NCBI RefSeq assembly: GCF_027596085.1 | Contig: NC_072458.1 | Coordinates: forward strand, 23,529,562 to 23,593,561 | Direction of reading: 5' to 3' | Origin: Anoplopoma fimbria | Taxonomy: Eukaryota > Chordata > Actinopteri > Perciformes > Anoplopomatidae | Length of the DNA stretch: 64,000 nucleotides | In this document: piece after piece, positions 15,058 to 28,075 of the stretch | Layout: each line of letters starts with the position of its first letter | Position numbering within the stretch: position 1 is the first letter of the stretch | Translations under genes and position numbers: made by a program | Notes under the pieces: model-generated | Database searches by the model: none | Seen by the model: only the letters and a program-made list of their open reading frames with translations | Told to the model about the DNA's origin: nothing

Positions 15058-15336
15058 CATGAGTTTATGGTCTCAATCTCTAGTTTCAAGTCTTCTTCAA
15101 TACAGCATGATGTTCATTTAGTAAATGATGCTCCATTTAGAGTCAAACAGACCATAAAGCAGGGGATGCAAAACGCCAAATGTAAAATCTTTGGTCAATT
15201 TAAAATGTCTTATTCAGCGTTGGGTTGTTCTTAGCTCCGCCCTCTGGTGTCACTTCTGATAGCGTCATCAAAAAAGTCCACAAACAAACGGATGATGTCA
15301 CTGTGACTACGTCCACTTACTATATACAGTCTATAT
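15058..15336 (-). mobile_element. Repeat family A, inverted copy
   Basis: Reverse complement of the central part of 2480-2885: the first ~115 nt (15058-15172) match it closely. The copy then runs on to a different end, with tccgccctctggtgtcactt and gactacgtccacttactata, also typical of this class of repeat. Confidence 0.7.
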
Positions 15337-18300
15337 GTTACACATAGAAACACAAATACACAACAATATATGATGTTTTTGTGGGGCGTAAAGTCCACAG
15401 GTAATCCAGCTCTTGAATGAAATGTGTTTGACGGAGATATTTTCTTGTGTAGAGTGTAGAAGTCTATTTATTTATCATATTGTGTTTTTTATCCTGTTAA
15501 CTGAATCCTGATATAATTAGACCAAATCAATGCTACAAATCAGGTCAATTCAAACTGAAACCAGACTGGACAGAGATGAGATCATCTTCTTTTAGAAAGC
15601 GTCGTGTGGAAATGTTAAGGACCTTTTTTTTTTTTTTTTAATCAGAATGTGAAAGTGTGGAGTTCTGGGCTGACTCAGGATCAGCTTCAGATTTGAGTCA
15701 TGACTCCAGGTTGCACGTCCCGCAGCGTCGGCCCGCCAGTCACATCCACACAGCCAGTGTCCAGGATGTGTTGCCACGGAAACAAAGCAGTGCAGGAGGA
15801 AGAGGAGGAGGAGGAGGACCACAGACTCCTGACAGCAGAGTAGCTCCATGTTCACGTTTCTCTTCCTGTTCTAGTCTTTGAAGTTGAACATGGAGAACGT
15901 TTTCTTCGTGCTTCGTTTTAACCGTTGATGCGACCAGACGGCAGATTGTTTTTCAGGTCATCACAGAGAGGAGCAGCTGACAGGCCGACAAACAGAAGCT
16001 CAAACACAATGACGGAGAGGCAGAGTGACGGACGGGGAGGAAAGGTTCGGACCGCCCGACTCCCCGCCGGCGTTCCACACCTCCCAGAGAGACGAGGACG
16101 ATCCTGTCAGCGAGAGGAGGCCTGTCTTCATTTCAGCATCGCTCTGGTTATCGGCAGCCTTTTTTATTTTTACCACTCCGAGTCATCCTGGTGGAGAGGC
16201 CGGCAGAGGTCAGGAAGGCCGGAGGGCAAACGAAGGCGAACTGTCAATCACTTCATGGTTAGGGTGGAGGCTAAAGAGGGAGGGATGATGCTTCTGCAGA
16301 GGAGAGGGAGACAAAGGGAGAGAAAAGGCTGCATGCTGATAAGGTGTCTTGTTTAACCTTACGTTAATTTAATATTTATTTGGGGATTTATATATCCCTA
16401 ATAGACGGTAAATCAATATTTATGAGACGGCTCATGAATCTGCCGGGACACGATGAGCGTTTAAATGCCACCGAGAGTCTGGAGTCACATCTGCCTCAGA
16501 GAGGAGCAGCAGGAGTCAAACAGGCTGCAGCACAGCACAGGGAGGGAAGCAGCAGTCAGACAGCAGACCAGGGGAGGAGGTCCAGACCTGACCCTCATGG
16601 AGGACCCGGACCCAGGCCTCCGGTTGGTTCTGGGTCTCCTTCTGGTTGGAAATGCTTGAAAAACCTCCAGATGTTTGTGCTCCTCATCCAGATGCACTAT
16701 AGAGGAAACGTATTCCAGCTGCACGATCTCATTCTGTCGGATCCAAGAGTTTGAAACCGCACACGACCAGTCTGTCGGTAAGAGTAGATACAAAGTAGGC
16801 TTTGTTTGAACTCCAGTGTTGCACCGTAGCGTTAGCGTTAGCAAATGTCGCGCAAGCTACGAATACGCACAAAGATGTTCATGCTCAGCGTGTAAACGGC
16901 AAAATACCATAGACCAACCTCCACTATGCATTTAAATGATCTCGACACATATCTCATATCCATGGACTACTTTATCACCTTTATAAAAGCACTGTAAAGA
17001 AACAGGTCAAGTATTAAATTCATTATAAAGAAACAAAGGTTAAATGATTTTTAAGACATTCTGTTCTAAAGCATCTAAAGACAAGTTGACCTTCAACACA
17101 CAAACCGTGATTACATCGTTGTCTTGCTTGTGCACCTCGAGGATATCTGCTTTATACTTCATATAGATGAGCTTGTAACCACTCAATTCCAGTATATATT
17201 TGTGTGTATATGTATATATACATTCTTTTCAAACTTTGAATTAGTTTCTCCTGACTCATTTTTAGATTTTGGCAGAATTTCTGCTGGATCGGCTTCTTTT
17301 TATTATTCAGTTTTAGGAGGGGATCCAATGATTAGATGCTTTTCTGGCGGTCAAGTTTGCAGTTGAGTGATCTGATTTTCCAAATGGCTGCAGTCAAGAG
17401 ATCTTTTGGAGAAGACTAGTATTGTACATGTTGTACAGCCTCCAACACCATTCAATCATCTAGAACTAGAATTGCTCTGACCTTTATCATGTTGGTACGA
17501 CTCTCTCTCTTTTCATCTCACTTTGAAGACAAACCATTCTGCCGTGTTAAACTCTGTAATCCAAATGACATTTTCCAAATCAAGAAGCTTCCAAAGACGT
17601 AACATTGAAGCCAGCACAGTTTCTCTCTGTGTCCCGACTTTCAGTCCAAACACCGTCTGAAACAAATAAAAGCAGCTTGGCGTGGCGTCCCGTCAGCAGC
17701 GAGCCTCTTGGCGGTCTCATCACGAGGACTCCTGCTGGAGTTAAAGCCTCGTTGCTCGTATTGATGGCAGCAGAGCATATGTTCTCTTTCAGAACGCGAG
17801 CCCATCGAGCAGCTTCAAAGAACCCGTTCTCCGTTTGTTAATCACAGATTCCAGAATGGAGTCGCAGTCGGATCAGACTTCAGTGGGTTTGGGAGTCGGA
17901 GAAGAACACGAGACGATCTGAATCACTATGTCAATATGAAAACGACTGCTGTCTAATTAATACGGTTAAATATGGAGGCTTCCTTTAGCTGGAGTGGTTT
18001 ATTGATTAAGTTAAACAGTTAAGAAGCAACGAGTCAAGAAGTGAATCACCTTTTCAATTAAGTATGGTAATAAAAAGATCAGTCAATGAGATCTTTATTT
18101 TTCTTTAATTTAATAAAACACTGCCTTTTAATCTGGTGTTGAATTGCTCTTTAAAGATATAAAAATAGAATATAATTTAGTGTTAAGGTAAAATATGAAT
18201 AGTTTAAAGACACAATACTTTAATGACGCAGTGTTATTATTTTAAAAACACATTTCCCATTTGTTAAATATGTTAAATGTTTTGCAGAAATTGTCTATAA

Positions 18301-18340
18301 TTTAATTTTTTTTCGCAATAGCCTTTTTTTTTTATAACAT
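15337..18340. other. Noncoding; CpG-richer stretch at 15700-16350
   Basis: 15700-16350 is the most CpG-dense stretch left of grik5 (for example ccgactccccgccggcg near 16058) and could hold a promoter or a 5' noncoding exon, but no splice site or initiator could be tied to grik5. 16360-16470 is AT-rich with a palindromic gggatttatatatccc. 16850-18340 shows no recognised repeat or gene. Confidence 0.35.
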
Positions 18341-18520
18341 AAATTAAGATAAAATAAAATAATCCTTTATTAGTCCATAGCGGGGACATTTTCAGGATTA
18401 CAGCAGCAGAGAGGACAGTGCAAACAAGAGACATAAGTAAAAAGATCAAAACAAGTATTATAGATAAGTAAATAAGTATTAACACAGTAAAGAATAATAA
18501 ATAAGTAAAAAAATAAATAC
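18341..18520. mobile_element. Dispersed repeat family C (cctttattagtcc), copy 1
   Basis: Carries atcctttattagtcc, ggggacatttt, ttacagcagcagagaggaca and gtgcaaacaagag, followed by AT-rich aataagtaaataagta units. The same order is seen at 46718-46861. It resembles the 3' tail of a LINE-type retrotransposon common in teleosts; that assignment is from memory. Confidence 0.65.
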
Positions 18521-18932
18521 TATATTAACAGAAAGAATCATTTTAGTATTGCCCAGTGGATTGCACGGATCATAAGCATATATACTTAAAAACCTAAATA
18601 AGTAAAATAATAATGAAATTAGAAGTTATGAGAAGCCACAGTGATGCCTTTAAACTAGTTCAATTTATTCACAAACATATAAACTCAATATATTCTCTGA
18701 TAAAGACTGAAAAGCAGGAAATCTTCCCGTTTTTAACAAATGTAGCGATGAAGGTGTTCTGTCCGTCCTGTGACACCTGTTGACTTCCTGTCTTTAATCA
18801 GAGCTCCTGATGGAGGTGTGAACCATCACACAGGAGACCATGCTGCTCTTCTTCAACTCTTCCTCTTCACTCTCTTTATTCCTGCTTCCTCTTCCTCTCT
18901 AATCTCCCTCGTTCATTCTCTCTGTCCTCTGC

Positions 18933-18936
<4 letters not shown>

Positions 18937-18970
<34 letters not shown>
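18937..18970. repeat. (CT)n microsatellite
   Basis: Uninterrupted CT run. It is followed at 18978 by cagtggtggaaagttac, which looks like one end of the hAT-like repeat described at 49785-50270. Confidence 0.9.
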
Positions 18971-18977
<7 letters not shown>

Positions 18978-19459
18978 AGTGGTGGAAAGTTACCAAGAAA
19001 TATCCATCCCATAGCTGAAGCAGCCTGATGATGAGTTCTCATTTCATTTTGTCTTTTGTCATGTTTTCTGTTTTCTGTCTGATCTGAGTTGGTTCATTTT
19101 CATTTCACACAGAGTTGTGGCTCTGATTGCTGGAACAGTCAATGTTGTCATGTTGACTGAAGAAACATGTTGAGTTGTTGATGCTGTGAGTCAACAACCT
19201 CCAAACATCTGCTGTTGTTCTGTTTCTGATAAATAAAGCAACAGAACGCAACACTTTGTTTGATATCTTACATAAAAGTTGCTCCTCGTCTTTAGTGCTT
19301 TTCCTACTAAAGTCCTGCATCAGGTGTCAATTTCTGCTCGTTTACATGAAGTCAGTACTTTCTAAATTTGGATTTAAATTGATTAAACTTTGTCTTCACA
19401 GGAAAGGCTTGGTCAGTTTTAGGAAAAGATTGTGCAATACTTAGGTAGGTTAATTAAAT

Positions 19460-19830
19460 GCATTGATGTGACAAAGCAACAGTCAGAGCAAGAGACGTAC
19501 TTTATAATATCCAAAAAGATGAATATTGGTGGGAAGAGAGGAGGTGGATGAGTCCAACAAAGAGGACTTTCCACTAGAAGACCAGTGTCGACATCACATT
19601 GTGGTTTTTTTTAACTGTTGGTTTTGTTGCCTAAACCTAACTGTTATTTGAGTTGTCTAATCTTAACTGTACATATAACCATGATGTTTTACCTTAACCT
19701 AAATAATTGATTGTTTTTTTAACATATATTGTCCTGAAAAAAAAAGTTGCTCTGAGCGACAGGAAAAAAACTGACAACGTGTGTTCCTGTACATGAAACC
19801 AATAGACTGCTTTTCATGACTATGTCACAA
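19460..19830 (-). mobile_element. MITE-like repeat family D, inverted and truncated copy
   Basis: Shares, in reverse complement, tactttataatatccaaaaa, ggaggtggatgagtccaac, ttttgttgcctaaacctaac and the end motif tgtacatgaaaccaat with the fuller copy at 25178-25559. Its left end is truncated. Confidence 0.65.
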
Positions 19831-20117
19831 ACTGCCGAGAGTCTGTGTTCCATCTGAAGATTTAGCCCAAAGCTGCAGAGTTGCTCATAATTGTGAGCAG
19901 CTCTTTTGACATTACAGAGAGCTTTGATTAATCATTAATATATAAATAATAAAGCTATTGATCAGTGGAGCTTTGCACAACAGTATATTGTTTGTTCTTC
20001 CTCATCATGTCCACATCGGAGCAGTCTTCTAATGCAAACAGCTTTGGTGTTGTATTTGTTTTTGTCTGATATCTGCAGTTATTCAAGAGAAACGGATTTT
20101 AGTTGAAACAATGCAGG

Positions 20118-20119
<2 letters not shown>

Positions 20120-20158
<39 letters not shown>

Positions 20159-20294
20159 AGAGACTGAACCACAAACACATCGTCGTGGTGATAATACCGG
20201 CTTTAGTTCACGGCTCAGTCGCTCTGAGCTCTGCTTCCATGTTCTCTGCTGTCCGTGTCGAGAGGATGAAGTCATATCATCAATGCATCATTCT

Positions 20295-20325
<31 letters not shown>

Positions 20326-20457
20326 TGCTGAATCACTCCATCAGCCTCTCTCTCTCTGTATTGTTTGGTGAAGGTCAGTCTTTGACATTGGAGCATGTAG
20401 CTCTCCACAGAATGAAACCAGAGAGCTCAGATTTGCTTATCTCAGTCTCTTTTTTTA

Positions 20458-20494
<37 letters not shown>
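20120..20494. repeat. Three (CT)n microsatellites in 375 bp
   Basis: Runs at 20120-20153, 20301-20325 and 20461-20494, separated by ordinary sequence that contains additional short CT runs. Confidence 0.93.
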
Positions 20495-20497
<3 letters not shown>

Positions 20498-21224
20498 GAT
20501 TCAGCAAGACAGAATTATGTAAGAATTTAATTCCAAAGTGAAATCCATTCAGAAATGAGTGTCGGCTGACTGTGACGCTGCTGTGAAAATCAAACTCAGT
20601 CGGGTTAAAAACAGAGAATGAATCCATCAGCAAGTCTTTAGCATAGAGCTCCAATGTTGTTCCTTCATCAACATCATCATACCGTAGTTTACTTTATCAA
20701 ATGTGGATTCATCCGCCGCTGAAAATAGTCCCCGACAAATGCAACATTTCCTCCTGGTTGTTTGATAAAAACAATAACCAGCTGTTATATATCAGCATGC
20801 TTCAAACTGTGGCGCTCTATGCAGATGTAGTTTTGGCGGGAGTCAAGGATGAAGTTAGGTGACGTAGAATAAAGAGCGACAAAGTAATCGAACAAAAGAG
20901 ACGTTGCTTTCACCAGGAGGTGTTCATGTCCCGTGTGAAACTCAAGGTCAACGTTGCTGCTCTCATCCAGCGTTTGTAGCAACACCTACGAAAAATAATG
21001 CGCTGTAATTCGTTTTTCTTCCTTTGTATGTTATCCAAGTATCCATGAACTAGGAAGAATTAAGACGTCCAACATCCAGCGATATTTCAGCCAGCAGGTC
21101 GCTGTTTGTTAACGTGTGAAACGAGAAGTGAACGTTGATTTATTTGTAACGTAACTTTAGTTCTTTGTTAACAGCACTTCTGTAATTGTTTTAAACCCAA
21201 ACATCAATCTATTCCTAAACCTAA

Positions 21225-21475
21225 CTGAGTTTCCTGTGAAGACGAAAGTTTATTTTGAAAAGACTGTGTTCATGTAACGAGTATAAATTGACACGTTTTG
21301 CCGGTCTTTGTAGTAAAACAAACAAAAAAGAGGGTTCATAACTACTTAAGCAGCATACTTATTTTAACCAAACTATGATCTTTTCATAAAACAAACCAAG
21401 TTTCCTGTAAATATGATTTATTTTGAAAAGACAGTCTTTGTAACACGCAGAATTTGAGAACGTGTTGCAATTATA
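21225..21475 (+). mobile_element. Dispersed repeat family E, two adjacent fragments
   Basis: The string tttattttgaaaagac occurs at about 21251 and 21418, each after ttcctgt and before gtaac and aattga or aatttga. Further copies are at about 4537-4610 and, in reverse, at about 28076-28122. Confidence 0.6.
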
Positions 21476-22646
21476 TAAGTCATCTCTGTCGGTTGGAAAC
21501 CTCCTATGTAACCTGGTTACTTTTAATGAAATAAGAAATTAAATTAAATTAGAAAAAATTAACATTACATTGTCAAAGTTGGTATCATGTGTCTTTATAT
21601 TATAACTATTTCAATTAATAATACTGGACCAATAGCATTGATTTACGAAGACAAACAAAAATGACAAAATATGGAGATTCTTTGTTTCCGATAGCGACAA
21701 TATATACTGTATATAAATTAATCTTCACTGCCAATCCTTTATTTATTTATTTATTGATGCACATGAATACATTTGTTTGTCTCAGAGTTGAGTTGATTCA
21801 TTCACTGTAGAAAAAGAGGCAAATATCCAATAAAGTTGGTCCTTTAGTCTGATGTCATTTGGTAAAAGGATATTAAAGTGTATTACTGTTTGGGTTTTAT
21901 TAATGCAGTGATGTCCACCATTTTTATCCCAATATCTCTGAACCATCAAAGTCATTTTAATCTGAGAAGATGGCGACCAAAGTCAGACGGTCAGACAGGA
22001 AGTAGAGCGGCGTGGTCATAAAGCAGAGTTATGCTTTAAGACTTTTGGCTTTTGTTCAGCAGTTCTTTGGGTCTGAAACTCATTTCTCTAGTTATTAAAT
22101 GTTATGGTCAGATAGTTTAATATCTGCTCACAGCTACTGTATCGTAAAATGAAATGAAATACTTTTTCATTTTATTGATTCATTCTTTTTCTCCATGTTG
22201 CTTCTTTTCTTCTATAACAGTCCTTCTCTCCTGTGTTCTTTCCTCCTCTCCTCTCTCTCCTCACTTGTTTCCTCCTCTCCTCTCACCTTTCTTTCTCATT
22301 CAGTCATTTCCTCCTCTCCTCTCTTTTTTCCTCCTCTCCGCTCACCTTTCCTCTTCTCCTCTCCCCTCCTTTCCTCTCCTCATTGTTTCCTCCTCTCTTA
22401 CAGACTATGAATCCTTCCACACCTCCCTCCATCTCTCCCCTCTACCACTCTAATTGACAGTACCCCCCCTCCCCCACCATCTCTCGTCCGTCCTCCTCCT
22501 CCTCCTCCTCCTCTTCCTCCTCTATTTATGCTGACAATGCAGTTTGTTATTTTTCCCCGCTGGCTTTCACCCCGTTGTTCCAGTTCTCTCGGGTGCAGAG
22601 GAGACCCAGAGGTCAATCTGTCACCTTCACAGAGCTGCAGCCGTCC

Positions 22647-22678
22647 TCCCCTCACCCCCTCACCCCACCCCCTCACCC
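22647..22678 (-). other. G-quadruplex-forming motif on the minus strand
   Basis: The plus strand reads cccctcaccccctcacccc followed by accccctcaccc. The minus strand thus carries five to six runs of three or more G with 1-3 nt loops. Confidence 0.6.
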
Positions 22679-23805
22679 GTCTCCTCCGTCCTCATCCTTC
22701 AGTCTCATCGCGTATCGCTGGTAAAGAAATCAACTTAAACATCATGTGCAGAATGATTTTAATTTAAGCTAACTATCTGCATGTCTCTTCTAGTTTTGTT
22801 TAAAATTTGTTTAAAAACCCACAGAAGTTTTCAAAGGTACTGAATATGTCGGGCTGAATTCTGTGGAAATGTGTCTAAAATGATGCAAAACAAAAATGTA
22901 GAATATCTGACTGCTGGAAGGAATGCATCCATAAAAAACACAAAGAAATCATGCAGCTTCAGTGACAACATGGTTCAAAAGATATTATGTGGATCAGATT
23001 TCCTAAATGGGACCAAACTTTAAAATAAATAAAGTCAAGATTGAAGAACATTGAGATGTGAGTCAAATATCTTCAGTTGGAGATATTTAGTGTGATTTGT
23101 GATTTAGAAAGTAGTTTTTTGTCGACCTCAGAGTTTGCTGTGTTCCGTTACAGATCTCTGCTGGGACAAATGTCAGCAGGTTTATCACATTTATTCCACT
23201 TGACATATGAAGTGAGTGTTTTTGAGCGTCTCCTCGGTGTGTTTGTCTCCTGGTTACGACTGCATATTATTGGATATGATGTTGGACTCGTGGAGAATGA
23301 GTTTCACTGTGTGAACGTACACAAAGTTATGAAACGCTGATGATGCTGACTGAACAAATGTGCAGTCAGCATTTATCTCCTGCTGAGGTGAAACGAGTGC
23401 CCTTGACATTTAAAAGCTCTCTCTTTTTTTATTTCATCTACTTGTGGACAAATATAAGTTCTTTAATAACGGACATGACATTCATTATGCCACTTTTATC
23501 ACAAAGATCACCTTTATTTCAGACAGAATATTATGTTAGACCATCATTATGTTTGATAATATTCTAGTAAGAAGCCAATTCTGGCTCTTATCATAATTAT
23601 GCAGACGACAAACAGATTTATATAACGATATCACCAGACTGAAATAGACCAAAAAAACTATAACAAATTAGCCAAATTAGCTGTTAGCAGTTCCTGTTTG
23701 CACTGTTTTAGTACAGACAACTATCACTGGATAACTTTGATACTAAAGAAAATTAAAACATGATGATTCTCAAGCAAATTCTGAAGTCTTTTTTAATGAT
23801 CTCTA

Positions 23806-23925
23806 AGTGCATTTAAGGAAGTTTATTCTGGAAAGACATCAGAGATAATGATATCCTTGTCACACTAAAATATATATATATATATATATATTTAGTTTAC
23901 CAGAATAAACTCCCTTAAATGCACT
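23806..23925. repeat. 26-bp inverted repeat around an AT run
   Basis: Left arm 23806-23831 (agtgcatttaagga...) and right arm 23900-23925 are reverse complements with one mismatch. The 68-bp spacer has a (TA)n run and a nested inverted actaaa/tttagt. It could be a small MITE or a cruciform-forming site. Both arms are followed outward by ordinary sequence. Confidence 0.8.
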
Positions 23926-25177
23926 ATTGCACTATTTCTTAGATTTCAGTTTCTTTACTTTTTAATGATCTGCCGTGAGACTCGGTTGTCAGTTCAGACT
24001 TGGCGTTGGATTTTGACCACTTCCCTGCTCCATAAGCAGATAAACACAAACATCATTTCCGTTTGCTAATGTGTTGATGTTTTTTGAGTCAAACAGGTTT
24101 TATGTTAAATCACTTCAATCAGACTACATTAACACTAGCTCTGATATAGGGGTGTGCTTAAAACAATGAATAAATATTTCAACAGTGGTCGTTTACACAG
24201 CTGTCCACTTGTGATCAGGCAGCCAAAGATGTATACCTCACATTGTATCTTTACCTCGCTTCAACCCTGCTCCCGACTTTAGTCTTTCTCTTTTAGCTTC
24301 TTGCTGCTGAACGTCCATGTTTATGAAGAACACATCCTGTCATTGATGAGTGCGGTGCAGGTTTCTTCTCCCTGTAATCTTACTCCTGTCTGATTGAGGC
24401 TTTTGAGGGCCGTTTCAATCAATGCAACCTTAAAGACAACATAACGAACGGTGTGTGGGGAAGCTTCCAGTTTAACATCTGAGGAAATTGTTCCCTTTTC
24501 TTCCCTTGTTATTTTTTCTCTCCTCTGTCGATACCTCCCACTGCTGTTTCCAACTTATCTGATGAATAATGTGCCGTGAAACTCTTTAGGTTGTCGATAA
24601 CTGTCTCGGCGTCGGTGCCACCAAGACAGATTCCTCTGCGTTTCTTCTGCTGCTGAGCGATAAGCTTTCGATAATGTTTTTTTTTTTTCTCCCAGAAAAT
24701 GGATTAATAGCATCTCACAGCAGGAAACTGAACTCTTCATTGTTCTTCTTCGCATCAACCCCCGTCTGCTCGGTATTTCTTTTTCTTTTACTACCTCACT
24801 TATTCCTGTTTTTCTCTCCTCCATCTCTGTCTGCATCCTTCTGAAGACACATTTGCATTCAAGCTCATCCAGTCGGTTCTGGGTTTAGTCTTGTTCTGTT
24901 GGATAAACTGTGAACATATGGAGGCATGTTCAGGTAATTAAACGCAAACCTGAGTTTAATTGACATAATTAGATACGTTCATTGCAGTCTGGCTCACAGT
25001 TCAGCAGAATTCATTATCCGATTTATTTGATTCTGCAGGTTGAATAAATATGCTGCTACTGGTGGCACTGGTGTGGAAATATTTAGACAAATCTTAAACA
25101 CCATTCATTGTAAATCATCTTAATTAATGAGGTGCAAATCAGTCTCAACGCAGTGGAATGGTCATGAAATGCAAACT
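23926..25177. other. Noncoding, nothing recognised
   Basis: Balanced, non-repetitive sequence with a T/C-rich segment near 24490-24530 and a T11 run near 24677. No exon, repeat or RNA gene recognised. Confidence 0.4.
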
Positions 25178-25559
25178 ATTGGTTTCATGTACAGGGACAC
25201 AGCTTTTTTTTATAGGGATGACATCACGTTAAAAACGAAAGCTAGTTTTATGCAACAAAACCAACAATTAGGTTTAGGCAACAAAACCACCAACAGTTTG
25301 GTTTAGGCAACAAAACCAAAAGTTAGGTTTAGGGTCAGGTTTAGGGGGCAAAGTCCAGTTGGTTGGACTCATCCACCTCCCGTCTTCCCACAAATAGTCG
25401 TCTTTTTGGATATTATAAAGTACATCACTTGCTCTGACGGTATCTTAGTCACGTGGATGCATTTCATTTATGTGTCCTCCATGAATAAGGCTCCTAATTG
25501 ACTTTGTCCTGGGCGAAACAAAAAAAACTGACAATTTGTGTCCATGGACACGAACCAAT
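25178..25559 (+). mobile_element. MITE-like repeat family D with terminal inverted repeats
   Basis: Begins attggtttcatgtacaggga and ends tccatggacacgaaccaat; the two ends are inverted copies (about 20 of 24 positions). Length 382 bp, no ORF. The left half holds several aggtttaggcaacaaaacca units, and the right half the tttttggatattataaagta segment shared with 19460-19830 and, more diverged, with 28140-28455. No target-site duplication was evident. Confidence 0.7.
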
Positions 25560-27659
25560 CGATTGCATTTCCTGACTTTTACACAAACTGCCATGACACT
25601 GAGCTGTGTTGTGTCACAACGCGTCCTGGAATTCCTATTATTCTTAAAAGAATAGACAAAGAAAAGTTCTGTCCAAATCACCAAAAAATGAAATAAGGAT
25701 CTACATGTTGTCCCACCCTAAACGTCTCCTCCTGAGTGTCTCGAGCCACACTTTGGTTTTTGTCTCTCCAGTGACCGGCAGCTGAATCAAGGATTCATGG
25801 TCAATAAGAGGCTTTACAGTGGGACGGCAGAGGTTTCTGCAGATAGTGTGAACCTTCCACAGGCTGATCACTGAGTGCTGTCGAACAGATGTGACTCCAC
25901 TAGTTACAAAAAGCCTTCTTTCTCATCATGCACCTGATACCCAACGGGGCTTATTCTCAAACCGCCTGGGAATACCTTTCAGAGGCCTTCCAACAACGAA
26001 AACTCTTTTTCTGTTTGGAAAGGTTCCTCGCTGAGCGAAATGACCCGGAAATATTTAAGTGGCATTCATGGTAAGATCTCATTTAGCCATTTTAAGACAC
26101 GCAAAAACTTCTAAATTCACCAGAGGGGTAGTTACTGACCATTCTATATCGTAGAACTAATCTTTTAATCTCGTCAGCTTGTGTTAACAACAGACCTTAT
26201 TTCATACATCTAACCAAAAACACATTTCAAAAACACTTTCATTTCAAGATGAGGGAACAGGAAGTGAAGAATGCTGCCTCAGTTCTGGGTTTTAGGACTC
26301 ATTCCTGCAGAACTCTATATGAACTTGCTACCAGACAACATTCATTGCTCAGTTGATGGAAGTTGCTGAGGTCGATATTTATTTTTTGCTGCAGACATGT
26401 TTACATGAAATACAAGTGTTGATTTGAACTTTATCGGAGAAAACAGAAATGAAAACGGCCTCAGACAAAGTTTCAAAACCTTTCTATTATCTGAATAAAT
26501 TCATATGGTTTCACCTTTTAGCAAGAAAGTCCATGAAAGGTTTTTTGTTTATTAGCAGCATATGTGAAAAAACATTGAACATGTTCCATTATTTTGGTGG
26601 AAGGTTCAGCTTTGGTCCAAGAAAGCTTTGAAGCTTCTGTTGCGAATCCACAAACGTTCCCAGTCGATCAAATAAAAAACGTTCAGATGAAATGTTCTGA
26701 TAGAAAACAGACTTTCTGTTTTTGTAGGAATCAGTCTTTACTCTCGTTTCATGCCTTGTTGTGTCCTGTCGTGTTTACCGCAGGGCGCCATTATTTAAAT
26801 GTCGTTATTTCAAAAGCAGACCGCCGTCACGTGCAGGAATCGAAACCCCCCCCGCTGTTTTCAGAGGCAGAAATGTGTCGCATGTCAGCGGCTAAACGAG
26901 CGGATTACCGAGTCATTATAGCGGTTTGAGTCAGCAACACTCTGCTTCATGATGCTGCGCTGCAAAACAAAATCTCCTTATCCCCTGAAGGGAGAGAAAG
27001 CTAATATCCTATATTTAGGTGAGCATTAAGGGCCATTACCCGACAGACAAAGTGCTTTATCCGGAGCGGCTCTGTTGTCGGGTGGGAGTCTTTTCTCTCT
27101 TTTACTGCATCTTAAACGAGGTGGGAGAGATGTGATTGTCCACATCAGAAAAGCTCACAGCTGGCCGGATGTTTCCTCTTTTATCTGAACGAGAAGACTA
27201 ACAGCAGGTCAGGCGTGCAGCGGGAAAAAGTCAAATTTACGACATGACCTTTAACGCACCGCTGTGATGGCGACGCTGCAGACGGAGCGGGAGGCAGAGT
27301 TTGGCTTTTTGAAGATTAAAAGGCGTGTTTTCTAACCTTTTGTGTTGAGAGATGTATTCATGTTGACCGAAAGCGGCTTGGGTTGGGTCTGAACTGCCGG
27401 AGATGCTTTTTGTCCCGCTGAGCTAAATCTCTAAAGCTGCTCTTCTTCAGGGATTTTCTGTTGACTGGTAGAACAGCGGGAGCCAAATCACAGAGTGTGT
27501 GGTGTTTATGTAGAGCAGCGATGCACCAACCAACACTGGTGCTCCAGGGTTTCACTATTTAACCACTTCATGTCTTTGCACATTGCTGCCTCCGTCCTTG
27601 CATCAACTTTAACTCCCTTATCTTTAAGTATTTAATAAACCACTGGTGTCTTTACACAC

Positions 27660-27662
<3 letters not shown>
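25560..27662. other. Noncoding; high-complexity stretch at 26770-27330
   Basis: 25560-26770 shows no recognised feature. 26770-27330 is non-repetitive and relatively CpG-containing (for example aacgagcggattaccgagtc near 26896), a candidate conserved noncoding stretch. No exon was recognised. Confidence 0.3.

Positions 27663-27753
<91 letters not shown>
27663..27753. repeat. (AC)n microsatellite
   Basis: Uninterrupted AC run of 91 nt. Confidence 0.98.
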
Positions 27754-27754
<1 letters not shown>

Positions 27755-28075
27755 TAACCTGTGTAGAAAACTGAAGCAGCACAGTTTGCAGAACAGATCC
27801 ACCTTTAAAGCCCACATTTCAGACAGAAGAAGACAAAAGCAGCTTCTCATTTTTAGCTTCCGGATGAAATGACAGCGTTTGTCTCTTCTATCTGATTGTT
27901 GGTGCCATGAGTTAATTGAAATCCTCTCTGGCTGTTTTCAGGTGACTCGTGTTACGTTGAGGGTTCTTTGTGCTATTTTCCTGTTTTTTTTTCACTAGAA
28001 TCCTCATTCAAGGATTTGTATGATAACTTTCAAAAAGTTACTCCTCATTTTTAATGCGAAATCCAGCAACACATG

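Larger units (their letters stand above)
20495..23805. other. Noncoding; repeat fragments, pyrimidine tract, G-quadruplex motif
   Basis: 20890-21480 is built from fragments of a dispersed repeat (cctaaacctaac, tttattttgaaaagac words at about 21250 and 21418). 22190-22520 is strongly pyrimidine-rich. 22647-22678 is C-rich and would form a G-quadruplex motif on the minus strand. 22740-23805 shows nothing recognisable. Confidence 0.5.

Noticed and set aside
15925..16356. 143-codon open frame in the CpG-richer stretch
   Set aside because: No recognised domain or conserved motif, no matching splice sites, and two overlapping frames on the same strand are equally open.
25270..25345. Interstitial telomere repeat (aggtttagg words)
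   Set aside because: The spacing is irregular and the words belong to a dispersed MITE-like family; not TTAGGG arrays.
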